From NCBI RefSeq assembly GCF_002024505.1, contig NZ_CP019402.1:2790001-2854000 (forward strand): 64,000 nt of DNA, in the 5' to 3' direction. The notes beneath the pieces were generated by a model, which searched no databases, was not told the DNA's origin, and worked only from the letters and a program-made list of their open reading frames with translations. Each line of letters opens with the position of its first letter. Position 1 is the stretch's first letter. Source of the DNA: Plantibacter flavus. Its GTDB lineage: Bacteria > Actinomycetota > Actinomycetes > Actinomycetales > Microbacteriaceae. The position numbers and the translations under genes are program-made. Positions 34,243-43,052 of the stretch are shown here, piece after piece.

Positions 34243-35061
34243 GTGACCTCATCGACCGCTCGCGAGCGCTACACGCTCGGCCACCACCCCAGTGTCCTGC
34301 GCACCCATTCCTGGCGCACCGCCGAGAACTCCGCAGCGCACCTGCTCCCCCATCTGCACGCAGGCCTCCAGGTCCTGGACCTCGGCAGCGGGCCGGGCAC
34401 GATCACGCTCGACCTCGCCCGCCTCGTGGCGCCCGGCAGCGTCATCGGCGTCGACGCCTCGGACGAGGTCACGGCCGACGCCCGAGCCCGCGCGGCCGCC
34501 GCCGGCATCGGCAACGTGAGCTTCACCGTCGGTGACGCCTACGCACTCGACCTCGCCGACGACAGCGTCGACGTCGCGCACGTCCACCAGCTCCTCCAGC
34601 ATGTGGCCGACCCGGTCGCCGTGATCCGCGAACTGCGGCGGGTGGTCCGACCGGGCGGCGTCATCGCCCTGCGCGAGATCGTCTACGGCGGAGCGGTCTG
34701 GTACCCGCTGTCCCCCGGACTCAGCCGCTGGATGGAGGTCTACCAGGAGCTCGCCAGGGCGAACGGCGGTGAACCGGATGCCGGGAGCAGGCTCAAGTCC
34801 TGGGCGATGGAAGCCGGGCTCGCGGACATCCGGAGCAGCGCGAGTGTCTGGTCGTTCGAGACTCCGGAGGACAGGGAGTGGTGGGGAGGCGCGTGGTCCG
34901 AGCGGGCGCGAACCTCCAGTTTCGCCACCCAGGCGCTCGAGACCGGGATCGCGGACGACGCCGACCTCGCGCTGATCTCGACAGCGTGGCGGGACTGGGT
35001 CGACGCGGACAACGGATGGTTCGCCGTCCCGCACGGTGAGATCATCGCGACCGTGCGCTGA
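34243..35061 (+). CDS. Class I SAM-dependent methyltransferase (UbiE-like)
   Basis: A 272-aa cytosolic methyltransferase. Motif I is LQVLDLGSGPGTITLDLARL, motif II/III VIGVDASDEVTADARA, motif IV NVSFTVGDAYALDLADDSVD and post-IV HQLLQHVADPVAVIREL with RRVVRPGGVIAL. The pattern is that of UbiE/Methyltransf_11 enzymes with a C-terminal extension containing the WGGAWSERARTSSFA region. The substrate is unknown; its position at the end of the glycan locus allows a sugar or lipid role but it has its own promoter. The gene is convergent with the LCP gene across the dispersed repeat. Confidence 0.88.
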   Translation: MTSSTARERYTLGHHPSVLRTHSWRTAENSAAHLLPHLHAGLQVLDLGSGPGTITLDLARLVAPGSVIGVDASDEVTADARARAAAAGIGNVSFTVGDAYALDLADDSVDVAHVHQLLQHVADPVAVIRELRRVVRPGGVIALREIVYGGAVWYPLSPGLSRWMEVYQELARANGGEPDAGSRLKSWAMEAGLADIRSSASVWSFETPEDREWWGGAWSERARTSSFATQALETGIADDADLALISTAWRDWVDADNGWFAVPHGEIIATVR

Positions 35062-35153
35062 GCCCTTCGACAGGCTCAGGGACCGATAAAGCGGCGCAGG
35101 GACCGCCCTTCAACAGGCTCAGGGACCGGGAAGCCGCCTCAGGGACCGGGCTC
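35062..35153. repeat. Dispersed intergenic repeat, two and a half direct copies
   Basis: Two near-identical 24-base copies (GCCCTTCGACAGGCTCAGGG then ACCG at 35062-35085; one mismatch at 35105-35128) and a partial third (35135-35153) fill the space between the convergent methyltransferase and LCP genes. The same unit occurs at 54108, 60021-60188 and 61557. Confidence 0.75.
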
Positions 35154-36525
35154 AGCCGGCGTCGGGCTCCGGGCTCGGCGACGGCGGGAACAGCTGATCC
35201 TGCACCATCTGGTGGATGAGCGAGTAGTCGGGCTCTTCCGGATCGATCGTCGGCGGGACGAACTGCAGGGAGTTGATCGGCAGCTCGCGCGTCTTGAGCG
35301 CGAGGTTCACGAAGTAGCCGAGCATGCCCTGCGGCACATCGGTCTTGACGACGTCGCCGCCCGCGGCTGCCACGTCCTGGAAGCGCGCCAGGACGTTCGC
35401 CGGGTTGAACTGTTTGAGCATCGCCGTCTGCAGGATGTGCTGGCGCTCCATGCGGTCGTAGTCGCTCGTCGAGTGCCGCGACCTGGCGTACATGAGCGCC
35501 GTCCAGCCGTCCATGTGCTGCTGACCGGGCTCGATCCACGCCGTGACGTTCTCGAGGTCGGCGTCGCCGTCCATCGGGAGCCGCTCCTTGACGTCGATGT
35601 CGACTCCACCGAGCGTGTCGATCAGCGTTGCGAAGCCGTACATGTCGATGAGGACGTACCACTGGATGTGCAGCCCGGTGATGCCCTCTGCGGCCTGCTT
35701 CATCGCCTCGATGCCGGGCTCACTCGCCTCGGACGTCGCCTTGGGGAACAGTTCGGGGTTCTTCAGCTCGATCTCGGTGTAGATCGAGTTGAGCTGACAG
35801 ACGTCGACATCGCAGGAGTCGTCGTAGCCGTCCGGGTACAGGGACGCCATCTCGCTGCCCGCGGGGAACGGGACGTCGACGAGGTCGCGCGGCATGGACA
35901 TCGTCGTCGCCTGCCCGGTCTCGGCGTTGATGCTGACGACCGACATGCTGTCCGGCCGCATGCCGTCGCGGTCGGGGCCGGCGTCGCCACCGAGCAGCAG
36001 GATGTTGTAGTAGCCGTCGACCGGCGGCTCCGAGGGACCCGTGTTGCCGAAGATGGAGGAGATCGAGCCGCGCGTGGCACCGGCGACGACCGCTCCGTAC
36101 CCGGCGCCACCGGCGACCAGGACCATGGCGAGGGTCGTGAACAGTGCGACGCCGAGCCTGGCGTTCGGTGAGGCCTTCACGAGGCGGACGAGCCGCAGGG
36201 TGTCGAGCGTCAGCACGACCCATAGGATCGCGTAGGCGACGAGGAGGACCTGGGCGACGGTCAGCGCGATCGGGTTCGTCGCGAGGGTGAAGAGCACCTC
36301 GCGGGCGAGGAACATCGTGGCGATGCCGACGACGACGAGCAGCCACAGGAAGAGGGTGAACCCGAGGCCGAACCGGCCGAGCTTCCGGTTCCCGGCGAGC
36401 ACCTGTGCGGAGCCGGGGATCAGGAGGTTGAGGACGACGAGCCACCAGGCACGCTTCGTCATCACCTCGCGTGAACGGGTGTCGGGATACCGCATCGGCT
36501 TCGCGGCGGTGGCTGCACTCGTCAT
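35152..36525 (-). CDS. LytR-CpsA-Psr (LCP) family protein, glycopolymer-peptidoglycan ligase
   Basis: A 457-aa membrane protein. Four hydrophobic helices lie in the first 155 residues (including [20 protein letters not shown]), an arrangement of several actinobacterial LCP proteins. The extracytoplasmic LCP domain follows: [21 protein letters not shown] with the polyprenyl-phosphate-binding Arg/Asp region, [29 protein letters not shown] and [20 protein letters not shown]. These are the canonical LCP blocks. The enzyme should transfer the lipid-linked polysaccharide made by this locus to peptidoglycan. ATG 36525 overlaps the purE stop (ATGA). The C-terminus is Pro/Ser-rich. Confidence 0.93.
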   Translation of the reverse strand: MTSAATAAKPMRYPDTRSREVMTKRAWWLVVLNLLIPGSAQVLAGNRKLGRFGLGFTLFLWLLVVVGIATMFLAREVLFTLATNPIALTVAQVLLVAYAILWVVLTLDTLRLVRLVKASPNARLGVALFTTLAMVLVAGGAGYGAVVAGATRGSISSIFGNTGPSEPPVDGYYNILLLGGDAGPDRDGMRPDSMSVVSINAETGQATTMSMPRDLVDVPFPAGSEMASLYPDGYDDSCDVDVCQLNSIYTEIELKNPELFPKATSEASEPGIEAMKQAAEGITGLHIQWYVLIDMYGFATLIDTLGGVDIDVKERLPMDGDADLENVTAWIEPGQQHMDGWTALMYARSRHSTSDYDRMERQHILQTAMLKQFNPANVLARFQDVAAAGGDVVKTDVPQGMLGYFVNLALKTRELPINSLQFVPPTIDPEEPDYSLIHQMVQDQLFPPSPSPEPDAG

Positions 36526-37043
36526 AGCTGCGCTTTGAGGTTCCGGTTCTTCTCCTCGACCGAGTCGGCGAGGGCTTCGGCGTAGGCGACGAGCGCCTGG
36601 TGCAGGGCGTCGTCGGCCGTGGCGAGGATCTTGACGGCGATCAGTGCGGCGTTCTTCGCGCCGCCGATGGACACGGTCGCGACCGGCACCCCCGCGGGCA
36701 TCTGCACGATCGACAGGAGCGAGTCGAGACCGTCGAGGCGGGAGAGCGGCACCGGGACGCCGACGACCGGCAGGGTCGTCACGGAGGCGAGCATCCCAGG
36801 AAGGTGCGCCGCGCCGCCGGCTCCGGCGATGACGACCTTCACGCCACGGCCATGGGCGGCCTTGCCGTAGGCGATCATCTTCTCGGGCGTGCGGTGGGCC
36901 GACAGCACCTCGACCTCGAACGGCACGCCGAATTCGCGGAGCACCTGCGCCGCATCGCTCATGACGTTCCAGTCGGAGTCCGAGCCCATCACGACGCCGA
37001 CGAGCGGCGGGGCGTCAAGGGACGGGGCGGAGTTCTCGGGCAT
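36522..37043 (-). CDS. purE: N5-carboxyaminoimidazole ribonucleotide mutase
   Basis: A 173-aa enzyme of purine synthesis that converts N5-CAIR to CAIR. It has the PurE signature [16 protein letters not shown], the [11 protein letters not shown] active-site loop, [14 protein letters not shown] and [20 protein letters not shown]. Two ATGs are in frame; 37043 is preferred because a TACGAT -10 box lies exactly seven bases before it and contains the upstream ATG, implying a leaderless mRNA. Its usual partner purK is 17 kb away, in the same orientation. The stop overlaps the LCP start. Confidence 0.96.
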   Translation of the reverse strand: MPENSAPSLDAPPLVGVVMGSDSDWNVMSDAAQVLREFGVPFEVEVLSAHRTPEKMIAYGKAAHGRGVKVVIAGAGGAAHLPGMLASVTTLPVVGVPVPLSRLDGLDSLLSIVQMPAGVPVATVSIGGAKNAALIAVKILATADDALHQALVAYAEALADSVEEKNRNLKAQL

Positions 37044-37050
37044 GAGCACC

Positions 37051-37056
37051 ATCGTA
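37051..37056 (-). promoter_or_regulatory. -10 element TACGAT for purE
   Basis: On the minus strand TACGAT is followed by seven bases and the ATG at 37043. It overlaps the alternative in-frame ATG at 37052, which therefore cannot be the start if this promoter is used. Confidence 0.6.
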
Positions 37057-37177
37057 GATCGCGGCGGCTGAAGATCAGCTCATGACGCACCGCAGGTGGC
37101 GGACAAGCGCTCGCCGAGGCGGCCCCGGTCCGGGGACGCCTCCGGACCGCGCAGCGCCCCGATCGACCGGTGTCTGG

Positions 37178-37183
37178 GAGAAT
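37178..37183 (+). promoter_or_regulatory. Possible -10 element GAGAAT for the ferritin-VIT1 gene
   Basis: GAGAAT (A at position 2 and T at position 6 conserved) is followed by six bases and the ATG at 37190. GGGAG at 37176-37180 could instead serve as a ribosome site, so the call is tentative. Confidence 0.35.
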
Positions 37184-37189
37184 CGGCGG

Positions 37190-38293
37190 ATGAGCACGTC
37201 GACCGCGGACGGATCCGCAGCACGCCATGAGCCACCGAGCCAGCGCGAGCTGCGGCGGTGGCGCGGGTACCTCGCCGACGAACGCGCCGAGGCCGCCGTC
37301 TACCGGGATCTCGCTGGCCGGCGGAGCGGAGAGGAGCGCGACATCCTGCTCGCGCTCGCCGAGGCCGAGAAACGCCACGAGTCGCACTGGATCGCCCTGC
37401 TCGGCGACGACGCCGGCAAGCCACAACGCGGTGACCTGCGGACCCGACTGCTGGGCTGGCTCGCGAGGCGGTTCGGATCCGTCTTCGTCCTGGCGCTCGT
37501 CCAGCGAGCGGAGTCGCGCTCGCCCTATGCGACCGAACGGGCGGCCACCGAGCGGATGGCCGCCGACGAGCAGATCCACGAGGAGGTCGTCCGGGGCCTG
37601 GCCGCCCGTGGACGCAACCGCCTGTCCGGAACCTTCCGGGCGGCCGTGTTCGGAGCGAACGACGGACTCGTCTCGAACCTCGCTCTCGTCATCGGCATGA
37701 GCGCCACCGGGGTCGGCAACGGCGTCGTCCTCGCCGCCGGGCTCGCGGGCCTCCTGGCGGGCGCGCTGTCGATGGGTGCCGGTGAGTACGTCTCGGTCCG
37801 GTCGCAGCGCGAGCTGCTCGAGGCGTCCAGCCCCAACCCGGCGGCCGACGACGCCCTCCCCCACCTCGACGTCGACGCGAACGAACTCGCGCTCGTCTAC
37901 CGGGCCCGTGGCATGGAGGTCGGCGAGGCCGAGGCACACGCCGCGGACGTCCTGGCCCGCGTCGGTGCAGGGACCTACGAGCGCGAGGCCCGTGCGGCGA
38001 TGGAGCACGAGGCCATCGGGACCGGGCTCGGAGCCGCGCTCTCGAGCTTCTGCTTCTTCGCATCGGGCGCCGTCATCCCGGTCCTGCCCTACCTGTTCGG
38101 GCTGCAGGGTGTCGCCGCACTGCTCGTCGCCGCACTCCTGGTCGGGGTGGCCCTGCTCGGAACCGGCGCCGTCGTCGGGCTCCTCTCCGGCGGTCCACCG
38201 CTCCGCCGGGCACTGCGACAACTCGCGATCGGATACGGGGCGGCCGCGGCGACCTACGTGCTCGGCCTGCTCTTCGGCGCGAACGTCGGCTGA
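37190..38293 (+). CDS. MbfA-like ferritin-like/VIT1-CCC1 fusion, probable iron or manganese exporter
   Basis: A 367-aa fusion. Residues about 20-145 are a ferritin-like diiron domain with E-rich helices (YLADERAEAAVYRDLA, LAEAEKRHESHWIAL, ERMAADEQIHEEVV). Residues about 150-367 are a VIT1/CCC1 transporter domain with five helices, including AAVFGANDGLVSNLALVIGM, GALSMGAGEYVSVRSQREL and a C-terminal YGAAAATYVLGLLFG. The same fusion is known as MbfA in rhizobia, an inner-membrane iron exporter. It likely protects from excess Fe or Mn. Divergent from purE, with a short promoter region. The long open frame from 37082 is not favoured. Confidence 0.88.
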   Translation: MSTSTADGSAARHEPPSQRELRRWRGYLADERAEAAVYRDLAGRRSGEERDILLALAEAEKRHESHWIALLGDDAGKPQRGDLRTRLLGWLARRFGSVFVLALVQRAESRSPYATERAATERMAADEQIHEEVVRGLAARGRNRLSGTFRAAVFGANDGLVSNLALVIGMSATGVGNGVVLAAGLAGLLAGALSMGAGEYVSVRSQRELLEASSPNPAADDALPHLDVDANELALVYRARGMEVGEAEAHAADVLARVGAGTYEREARAAMEHEAIGTGLGAALSSFCFFASGAVIPVLPYLFGLQGVAALLVAALLVGVALLGTGAVVGLLSGGPPLRRALRQLAIGYGAAAATYVLGLLFGANVG

Positions 38294-38424
38294 CCCGATC
38301 GTCGGCCGTCCGCCGTCGACACCCGAAGCCGAAGCGAACCGGTCATCTGCCGTCCACGAGTGCGTCACCGGCGTTCCCTACGCTGAGCCCGCCGTCCGTC
38401 GACCCGGACGGCGGAGGAGACCGC

Positions 38425-40518
38425 GTGAGGCAGGTGCAGGAGCGGACCGGCGCGTCTCCCCTCCTCGGAGCGGTTCCGCGCACACAACCCGACATCCAGC
38501 TGCTCCGCGCGATCGCCGTCCTGTCCGTCGTGGTCTTTCACCTGTCGTCGAGCCTCCTGCCCGGTGGGTACGTCGGCGTCGACGTGTTCTTCGTCGTCAG
38601 CGGCTATCTGATCACGAGCCACCTCGCACGCCAGGCCACCGAGACGGGCCGCATCGACCTCCCGGCGTTCTGGGCCCGCCGCATCCGGCGACTCCTGCCG
38701 GCCGCCCTGCTCGTGCTCGCCGTGACCGCCGTCCTCATCTGGCGGCTGGCTCCGCCGAGCGCCTGGACGCAGTTCTTCACCGAGACCGTGGCGAGCGCGA
38801 CCTCCTGGGAGAACTGGTTCCTGGCCGGGAGCTCGGTGGACTATCTCGCACAGGGCAGCGCCGCGTCACCGGTCCAGCACTTCTGGTCGCTCTCCGTCGA
38901 AGAACAGTTCTACCTCGGCTGGCCGCTCGTCGTCGTGCTGTGCGTGTGGCTCGCCAGGCGTCGACCGTCGGACCTCCGCCGCACCCTCGGTGTGGCGCTC
39001 GGGATCATCGGTGCCGCCTCACTCCTGTGCTCGATCCTGTACACGGCGGCGGATCCGGCGCCGGCGTACTTCGCCACACCGACACGTGCCTGGGAATTCG
39101 CGGCCGGAGGGCTGCTCGCGCTCCTCGGGCCGGTCGTGGTCGTGCACCGCACCCGGTGGCGGACGGCCTCCGGCGTCCTCGGCGTCGTCCTCCTGGCGGT
39201 CGCCCTGGTCGCCTTCACCGAGCGGACGGCGTTCCCCGGGATCGCCGCCGCCCTCCCGGTGCTCGGGACGCTCCTCGTGATCGTCGGTGGATCGTCGACC
39301 CACCGGTGGTCCGTGACGACCATTGCGCGCACACGTGCGTCGCTCCTGCTCGGCGATCTCTCCTATTCGCTGTACCTGTGGCACTGGCCGCTCATCGTGG
39401 TCGCGCCGTGGGTGCTCGGCGTGCCCGTCGCGCTCGGCGATCCGCTCGGGTGGGCGGTCGCTACGGCACTCCTGGTCATCGCCGTGGTCTTCTCCGCGCT
39501 GACGAAACGGTTCGTCGAGGACCCTGTCCGACGAACCCCCGTCCTCGCGCACGCCCGCTCCGCACGAACCGTCCTGCTGGCGGGCGTGGCGACCGCACTC
39601 GTGCTCTGCATCCCGACGGCGGGGTTGCTGACCGTCGCCGCCGAGGAACGCACCCTCGCGAGCACCGTGGACACCTACGTCACGGATGGTGAGCCGTGTT
39701 TCGGTGCCGATGCGGCCGTGTCGGACTGCACCAATCCGGCGTTGGCGGATGAACTCCTGCCGCCGCTGTCGGTGCGGACCGAGGACACGGGCGACACCTT
39801 CCGGTGTTCCGCAGCCGCCGACGCGCCGGACTTCCCCGGCTGCACCTTCGGTTCGGATCGCCCGGACGCCACGCGGGTCGCGCTCACCGGGAACTCGCAC
39901 GCCACGATGCTCATCCCAGGCCTTGTCGACCAGCTCGAGGCACGCAACTGGCGGCTTGACGTGTACGTCGGCAAGGGCTGCGAGTGGCGGGCACCGGGAC
40001 CCGACGACTCGGCGGCCTGCGACGCCCGGCGGACGCTCATGCAGGAGGCGTTCACGGGTGGGCGGCCGTACGACATCATCCTGGTGACCTCCAAGAGTCC
40101 GGACGAGACCTCGGTGGCCGAACAGGCAGCGATCCGAGGCGCGACGCTCGCCGCGTGGGGACCGGTGCTCGAGCAGGGGACGTCGATCGTGGTGCTGCGG
40201 GACAATCCCCGCGTGCCGACCGAAGCCGCGGCCTGCGTCGACCGCGCGAGCGCCGCCGAGCTCATCGCGGGGGCGTGCGCCTTCCCCGTGGCCGAGGCGT
40301 ACCCGACGTTCGACCTGAACACCGCTACGGCGGCGATGACCGACGGCGCCGTGCCGGTCGTGGATCTCGGCGAGCTGTACTGCGCCGCCGGGACCTGCCC
40401 GCTCGCCGTCGGGAACGTGCTCGTCTATCGCGATCTGCACCACATCACGGCCACCTGGTCGCGGACCCTGGGCCCGTTCCTCGTCGACCGCATCCGAGCC
40501 GCCACCGCCCGGGGGTGA
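38425..40518 (+). CDS. OafA/YrhL-type acyltransferase with C-terminal SGNH domain
   Basis: A 697-aa protein. Residues about 20-400 are the acyltransferase-3 membrane domain (QLLRAIAVLSVVVFHLSSSL, GGYVGVDVFFVVSGYLI, FWARRIRRLLPAALL, and FWSLSVEEQFYLGWPL). After a final helix, residues about 420-697 form an extracytoplasmic SGNH-hydrolase-like domain with TGNSHATML (Ser491; the usual GDSH has Asn here) and VYRDLHHITA (Asp670, His673 as the D-x2-H pair). Such enzymes O-acetylate surface glycans. The GTG start has GGAGGAG five bases upstream. TACGCT at 38379-38384 is a possible -10 box. Several cysteines in the outer domain may form disulfides. Confidence 0.93.
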   Translation: MRQVQERTGASPLLGAVPRTQPDIQLLRAIAVLSVVVFHLSSSLLPGGYVGVDVFFVVSGYLITSHLARQATETGRIDLPAFWARRIRRLLPAALLVLAVTAVLIWRLAPPSAWTQFFTETVASATSWENWFLAGSSVDYLAQGSAASPVQHFWSLSVEEQFYLGWPLVVVLCVWLARRRPSDLRRTLGVALGIIGAASLLCSILYTAADPAPAYFATPTRAWEFAAGGLLALLGPVVVVHRTRWRTASGVLGVVLLAVALVAFTERTAFPGIAAALPVLGTLLVIVGGSSTHRWSVTTIARTRASLLLGDLSYSLYLWHWPLIVVAPWVLGVPVALGDPLGWAVATALLVIAVVFSALTKRFVEDPVRRTPVLAHARSARTVLLAGVATALVLCIPTAGLLTVAAEERTLASTVDTYVTDGEPCFGADAAVSDCTNPALADELLPPLSVRTEDTGDTFRCSAAADAPDFPGCTFGSDRPDATRVALTGNSHATMLIPGLVDQLEARNWRLDVYVGKGCEWRAPGPDDSAACDARRTLMQEAFTGGRPYDIILVTSKSPDETSVAEQAAIRGATLAAWGPVLEQGTSIVVLRDNPRVPTEAAACVDRASAAELIAGACAFPVAEAYPTFDLNTATAAMTDGAVPVVDLGELYCAAGTCPLAVGNVLVYRDLHHITATWSRTLGPFLVDRIRAATARG

Positions 40519-40534
40519 CCAGTCCGCGATCGGG

Positions 40535-40715
40535 TGGAGTGCCGGCGCGGTCCGCTGACGCGAGCGTGTCGAACCCGGCGTCGGCGCGGTGCGCTGAGGC
40601 GAGCGCGGGGGAACCGGCACGACCGCGGGGCACACGCGTGAGCGCGCCCCTCTCGAGACCCGCGCTCACGTCCCCGACCCGCGGTGACGTCAGCGCACCG
40701 CGCTGGCGACCACCC
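40535..40715. repeat. Short direct and inverted repeats between the acyltransferase and mvaS
   Basis: The 213-base gap contains two direct copies of a GC-rich unit (GGCGCGGTCCGCTGACGCGAG near 40549-40569 in 20-base core, GGCGCGGTGCGCTGAGGCGA near 40582) and an inverted relative (GACGTCAGCGCACCGCGC near 40686-40703). No coding frame is convincing here. Confidence 0.45.
40637..40670. terminator. Hairpin between convergent acyltransferase and mvaS
   Basis: CGTGAGCGCG and CGCGCTCACG form a 10-bp stem around a 14-base loop. It lies between two convergent genes and could end transcription from both sides; no T-tract. Confidence 0.5.
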
Positions 40716-40731
40716 AAGACAGCCGGAGCGG

Positions 40732-41925
40732 TCAGGCGGAGGTGGGCTCGTACTGCCGGCGGTCGCCGACGACGCCCGCGAAACGGAACGGCGCACCCGT
40801 CTCGCGCGGACGGTCGGAGTCGTGGACGTCGGCCGACGCCGCGTCCTCGAGGAGCTGCAGGTAGCGGGCGTCGTCGACGACCGTCCGCGCATCGAGCTGC
40901 GCACGGTTCAGGTCGCTCCGCAGAGCCGAGCGGTAGCCCGGACGCACGATGCCGCTGAAACACTCCGCGACCGCACCCGATCCGTAGCTGAGGAACGCGA
41001 TGCGCCGACCGGTGAGGTCGTCGTCACCGTCGAGCAGCGCGAGCAGCGCGAGGTACACGGAGGCCGTGTAGCTGTTCCCGATCCGGCGGTTGTACCCGGT
41101 CGTCGGCTCGATCTGTGCGTCCAACTCCTCCTGGGTGCGCCCTGCGCCGAGCGACTTGGCCAGGTGCCGGTGCGCCTTGATCGCCATCTTCGTGAACGGC
41201 TGGTGGTAGCAGAAGTGGTCGACCTCGGAGAAGTCCGCTCCGCCGCGTGACCGGTAGTCCGCCCAGGCCCCCTCGATGGCGTCCTGGTAGGCGGAGATGG
41301 ACAGCTTGCCGTCGACGATCGCCGTCGCGCTGTGGTTCGGGCGCCAGAAGTCCATGACGTCCTGCGTGTAGACGCCGGTCGCGGTCTCGAGCTCGAGGAT
41401 GGCCGGATCGGCGGCAACGAGCATGGCGACGGCCCCGGCACCCTGCGTCGGCTCGGCGTTGGAATGCAGTTCGTACCGCGCGACGTCGCTCGCGATGACG
41501 AGCACGGTCTCCTCGGGGTTCCGTGCCACGAGTGCAGCCGCGAACTGCAGCGCCGCGGTGGCCGAGTAGCAGGCCTGCTTGAGCTCGACCACGCGGACCG
41601 CCTGCGGCAGGCCGAGCAGCCGGTGCACATAGACGCCCGCTGACTTCGACTGGTCGATCCCGGACTCGGTGGCGAACAGGACGGTCCGGAGCCGGTCGCT
41701 GCCGTGCCGTTCGATGATCGGCGCTGCGGCTGCGGCGGCCATCGTCACGATGTCCTCGTCGGCGGCCGGGACGCTCATCTCGCTCTGGCCGAGACCGACG
41801 TAGTACTTGGCGGGCTCGACGCCGAAGCGCCCCGCGAGCTCGGCGAGGTCGATGCGGTTCGCACCGGTCGCGAAGGCGATGTCGTCGATGCCGACGGCGG
41901 GGCTGGTGGTCTGGTTGGTGTTCAC
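40732..41925 (-). CDS. mvaS: Hydroxymethylglutaryl-CoA synthase
   Basis: A 397-aa enzyme condensing acetyl-CoA with acetoacetyl-CoA to HMG-CoA, the first committed step of the mevalonate pathway. Catalytic residues are visible: Glu87 in FATESGIDQSKSAG, the acylated Cys119 in LKQACYSATAAL, and the His of FCYHQPFTKMAIKAH. PTTGYNRRIGNSYTASVYLALL is the conserved C-terminal block. The start is GTG. It is the last gene of the five-gene mevalonate operon, 59 bases after mvaA. The C-terminus is about 10 residues longer than that of typical bacterial enzymes. Confidence 0.95.
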   Translation of the reverse strand: MNTNQTTSPAVGIDDIAFATGANRIDLAELAGRFGVEPAKYYVGLGQSEMSVPAADEDIVTMAAAAAAPIIERHGSDRLRTVLFATESGIDQSKSAGVYVHRLLGLPQAVRVVELKQACYSATAALQFAAALVARNPEETVLVIASDVARYELHSNAEPTQGAGAVAMLVAADPAILELETATGVYTQDVMDFWRPNHSATAIVDGKLSISAYQDAIEGAWADYRSRGGADFSEVDHFCYHQPFTKMAIKAHRHLAKSLGAGRTQEELDAQIEPTTGYNRRIGNSYTASVYLALLALLDGDDDLTGRRIAFLSYGSGAVAECFSGIVRPGYRSALRSDLNRAQLDARTVVDDARYLQLLEDAASADVHDSDRPRETGAPFRFAGVVGDRRQYEPTSA

Positions 41926-41984
41926 GTGCGGAGTGCTCCGTTCGAGCGTCGACGATGCACCGGTCCCCCGGTGCGGTGGGAGGG

Positions 41985-43052
41985 TCAGGCGGGCGCGCCG
42001 GCCGCGGTCTGCGCGCTACGTTCGAGCTTCAGGTGGGCGGCCATGAGCTCACCGGGGTTGGTCTGCGCGGCGAGGAGTGACAGTTCGCCGCACCAGACGG
42101 CGGCAGCACACAGGACGGCGAGTCGCCGGGCGTTGGCGCCGGGTTCACGGTCCTCTCGGCACCCGAGGCGGGTGAGGTTCTCCTCGACGAAGCCGAGCCC
42201 CTTGCCGTTGCCGACCGTGCCGACGATGAGGTTCGGCAGGGTGCAGGAGAAGTAGAGGTCGCCGTCGTGGACCTCGGCGTGCGTGACGCCCTGCGAGCCC
42301 TCGACGATGTTCGCGGCGTCCTGGCCGGTCGCCAGGTAGAACGCGAGCAACATGTTGGCGTAGTGGGCGTTCGCGCTCCGCAGGCCACCGGCGAGGATCG
42401 TCCCGACGAGGTTCTTGCGCACGTTCAGCTGCACGATCTGCTCGGGCGTCGTGTGCAGGAACCGCTCGACGATCGCCCGCGGGATCGTCATCTCGGTGAC
42501 GACGTTCTTGCCACGACCCAGGATGCCGTTGACCGCGGTCGCCTTCTTGTCGGAGCAGAAGTTGCCGGAGATCGAGCCGTACCGGAGCATCGGCCAACGC
42601 TCCATGATGTACGGCATGAGACGGTCCGCCGCGAGCGTGACCATGTTGTGCCCGGACGCGTCACCCGTGCGGAACTCGAGGCGCAGGAAGAGCAGGTTGC
42701 CGGCGATCTGCGAGTTGATCTCGATGAGTTCTGCGAAGTGGCTCGACTGGGCGACGACGGCCTGCAGCTCGGGGAGGCTGCGCTCGATCTCGCGGAGCGC
42801 CTGCAGGGCGTCGCCGGCGGAGTCGACCTCGAACAGCACGGAGCGGCTCATCCGCTCGTCGACGAGCGTCGCGCGGATGCCGCCGGGGACCATGGAGGAG
42901 ATGCGGGCGCCCCGACGGACCGACGGCCAGAGCGGGCTCTCGTAGGTGGCGAGCGGGACCTCCTGCTCGCCCTCCATGACGTTGCCGCTCAGGTGGAGCG
43001 GACCGATCCACTTGAGTGGGACCGGTGCGACGCCGTCGGGTTCGTTGCTCAT
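41985..43052 (-). CDS. mvaA: Hydroxymethylglutaryl-CoA reductase, class I
   Basis: A 355-aa soluble enzyme reducing HMG-CoA to mevalonate. Sequence features are those of class I (NADPH) enzymes: the catalytic Glu38 in ATYESPLWPSVRRG, ISGNFCSDKKATAVNGILGR with the catalytic Lys near 169-170, the Asp in ATGQDAANIVEGSQG, and the C-terminal catalytic His in NPGELMAAHLKLERS. There is no membrane domain, as expected in bacteria. ATG 43052 overlaps the mvaK2 stop (ATGA); the longer open frame above it is antisense-like shadow. In Streptomyces CL190 the gene order is the same but a type 2 IPP isomerase precedes the reductase; that gene is missing here. Confidence 0.95.
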   Translation of the reverse strand: MSNEPDGVAPVPLKWIGPLHLSGNVMEGEQEVPLATYESPLWPSVRRGARISSMVPGGIRATLVDERMSRSVLFEVDSAGDALQALREIERSLPELQAVVAQSSHFAELIEINSQIAGNLLFLRLEFRTGDASGHNMVTLAADRLMPYIMERWPMLRYGSISGNFCSDKKATAVNGILGRGKNVVTEMTIPRAIVERFLHTTPEQIVQLNVRKNLVGTILAGGLRSANAHYANMLLAFYLATGQDAANIVEGSQGVTHAEVHDGDLYFSCTLPNLIVGTVGNGKGLGFVEENLTRLGCREDREPGANARRLAVLCAAAVWCGELSLLAAQTNPGELMAAHLKLERSAQTAAGAPA

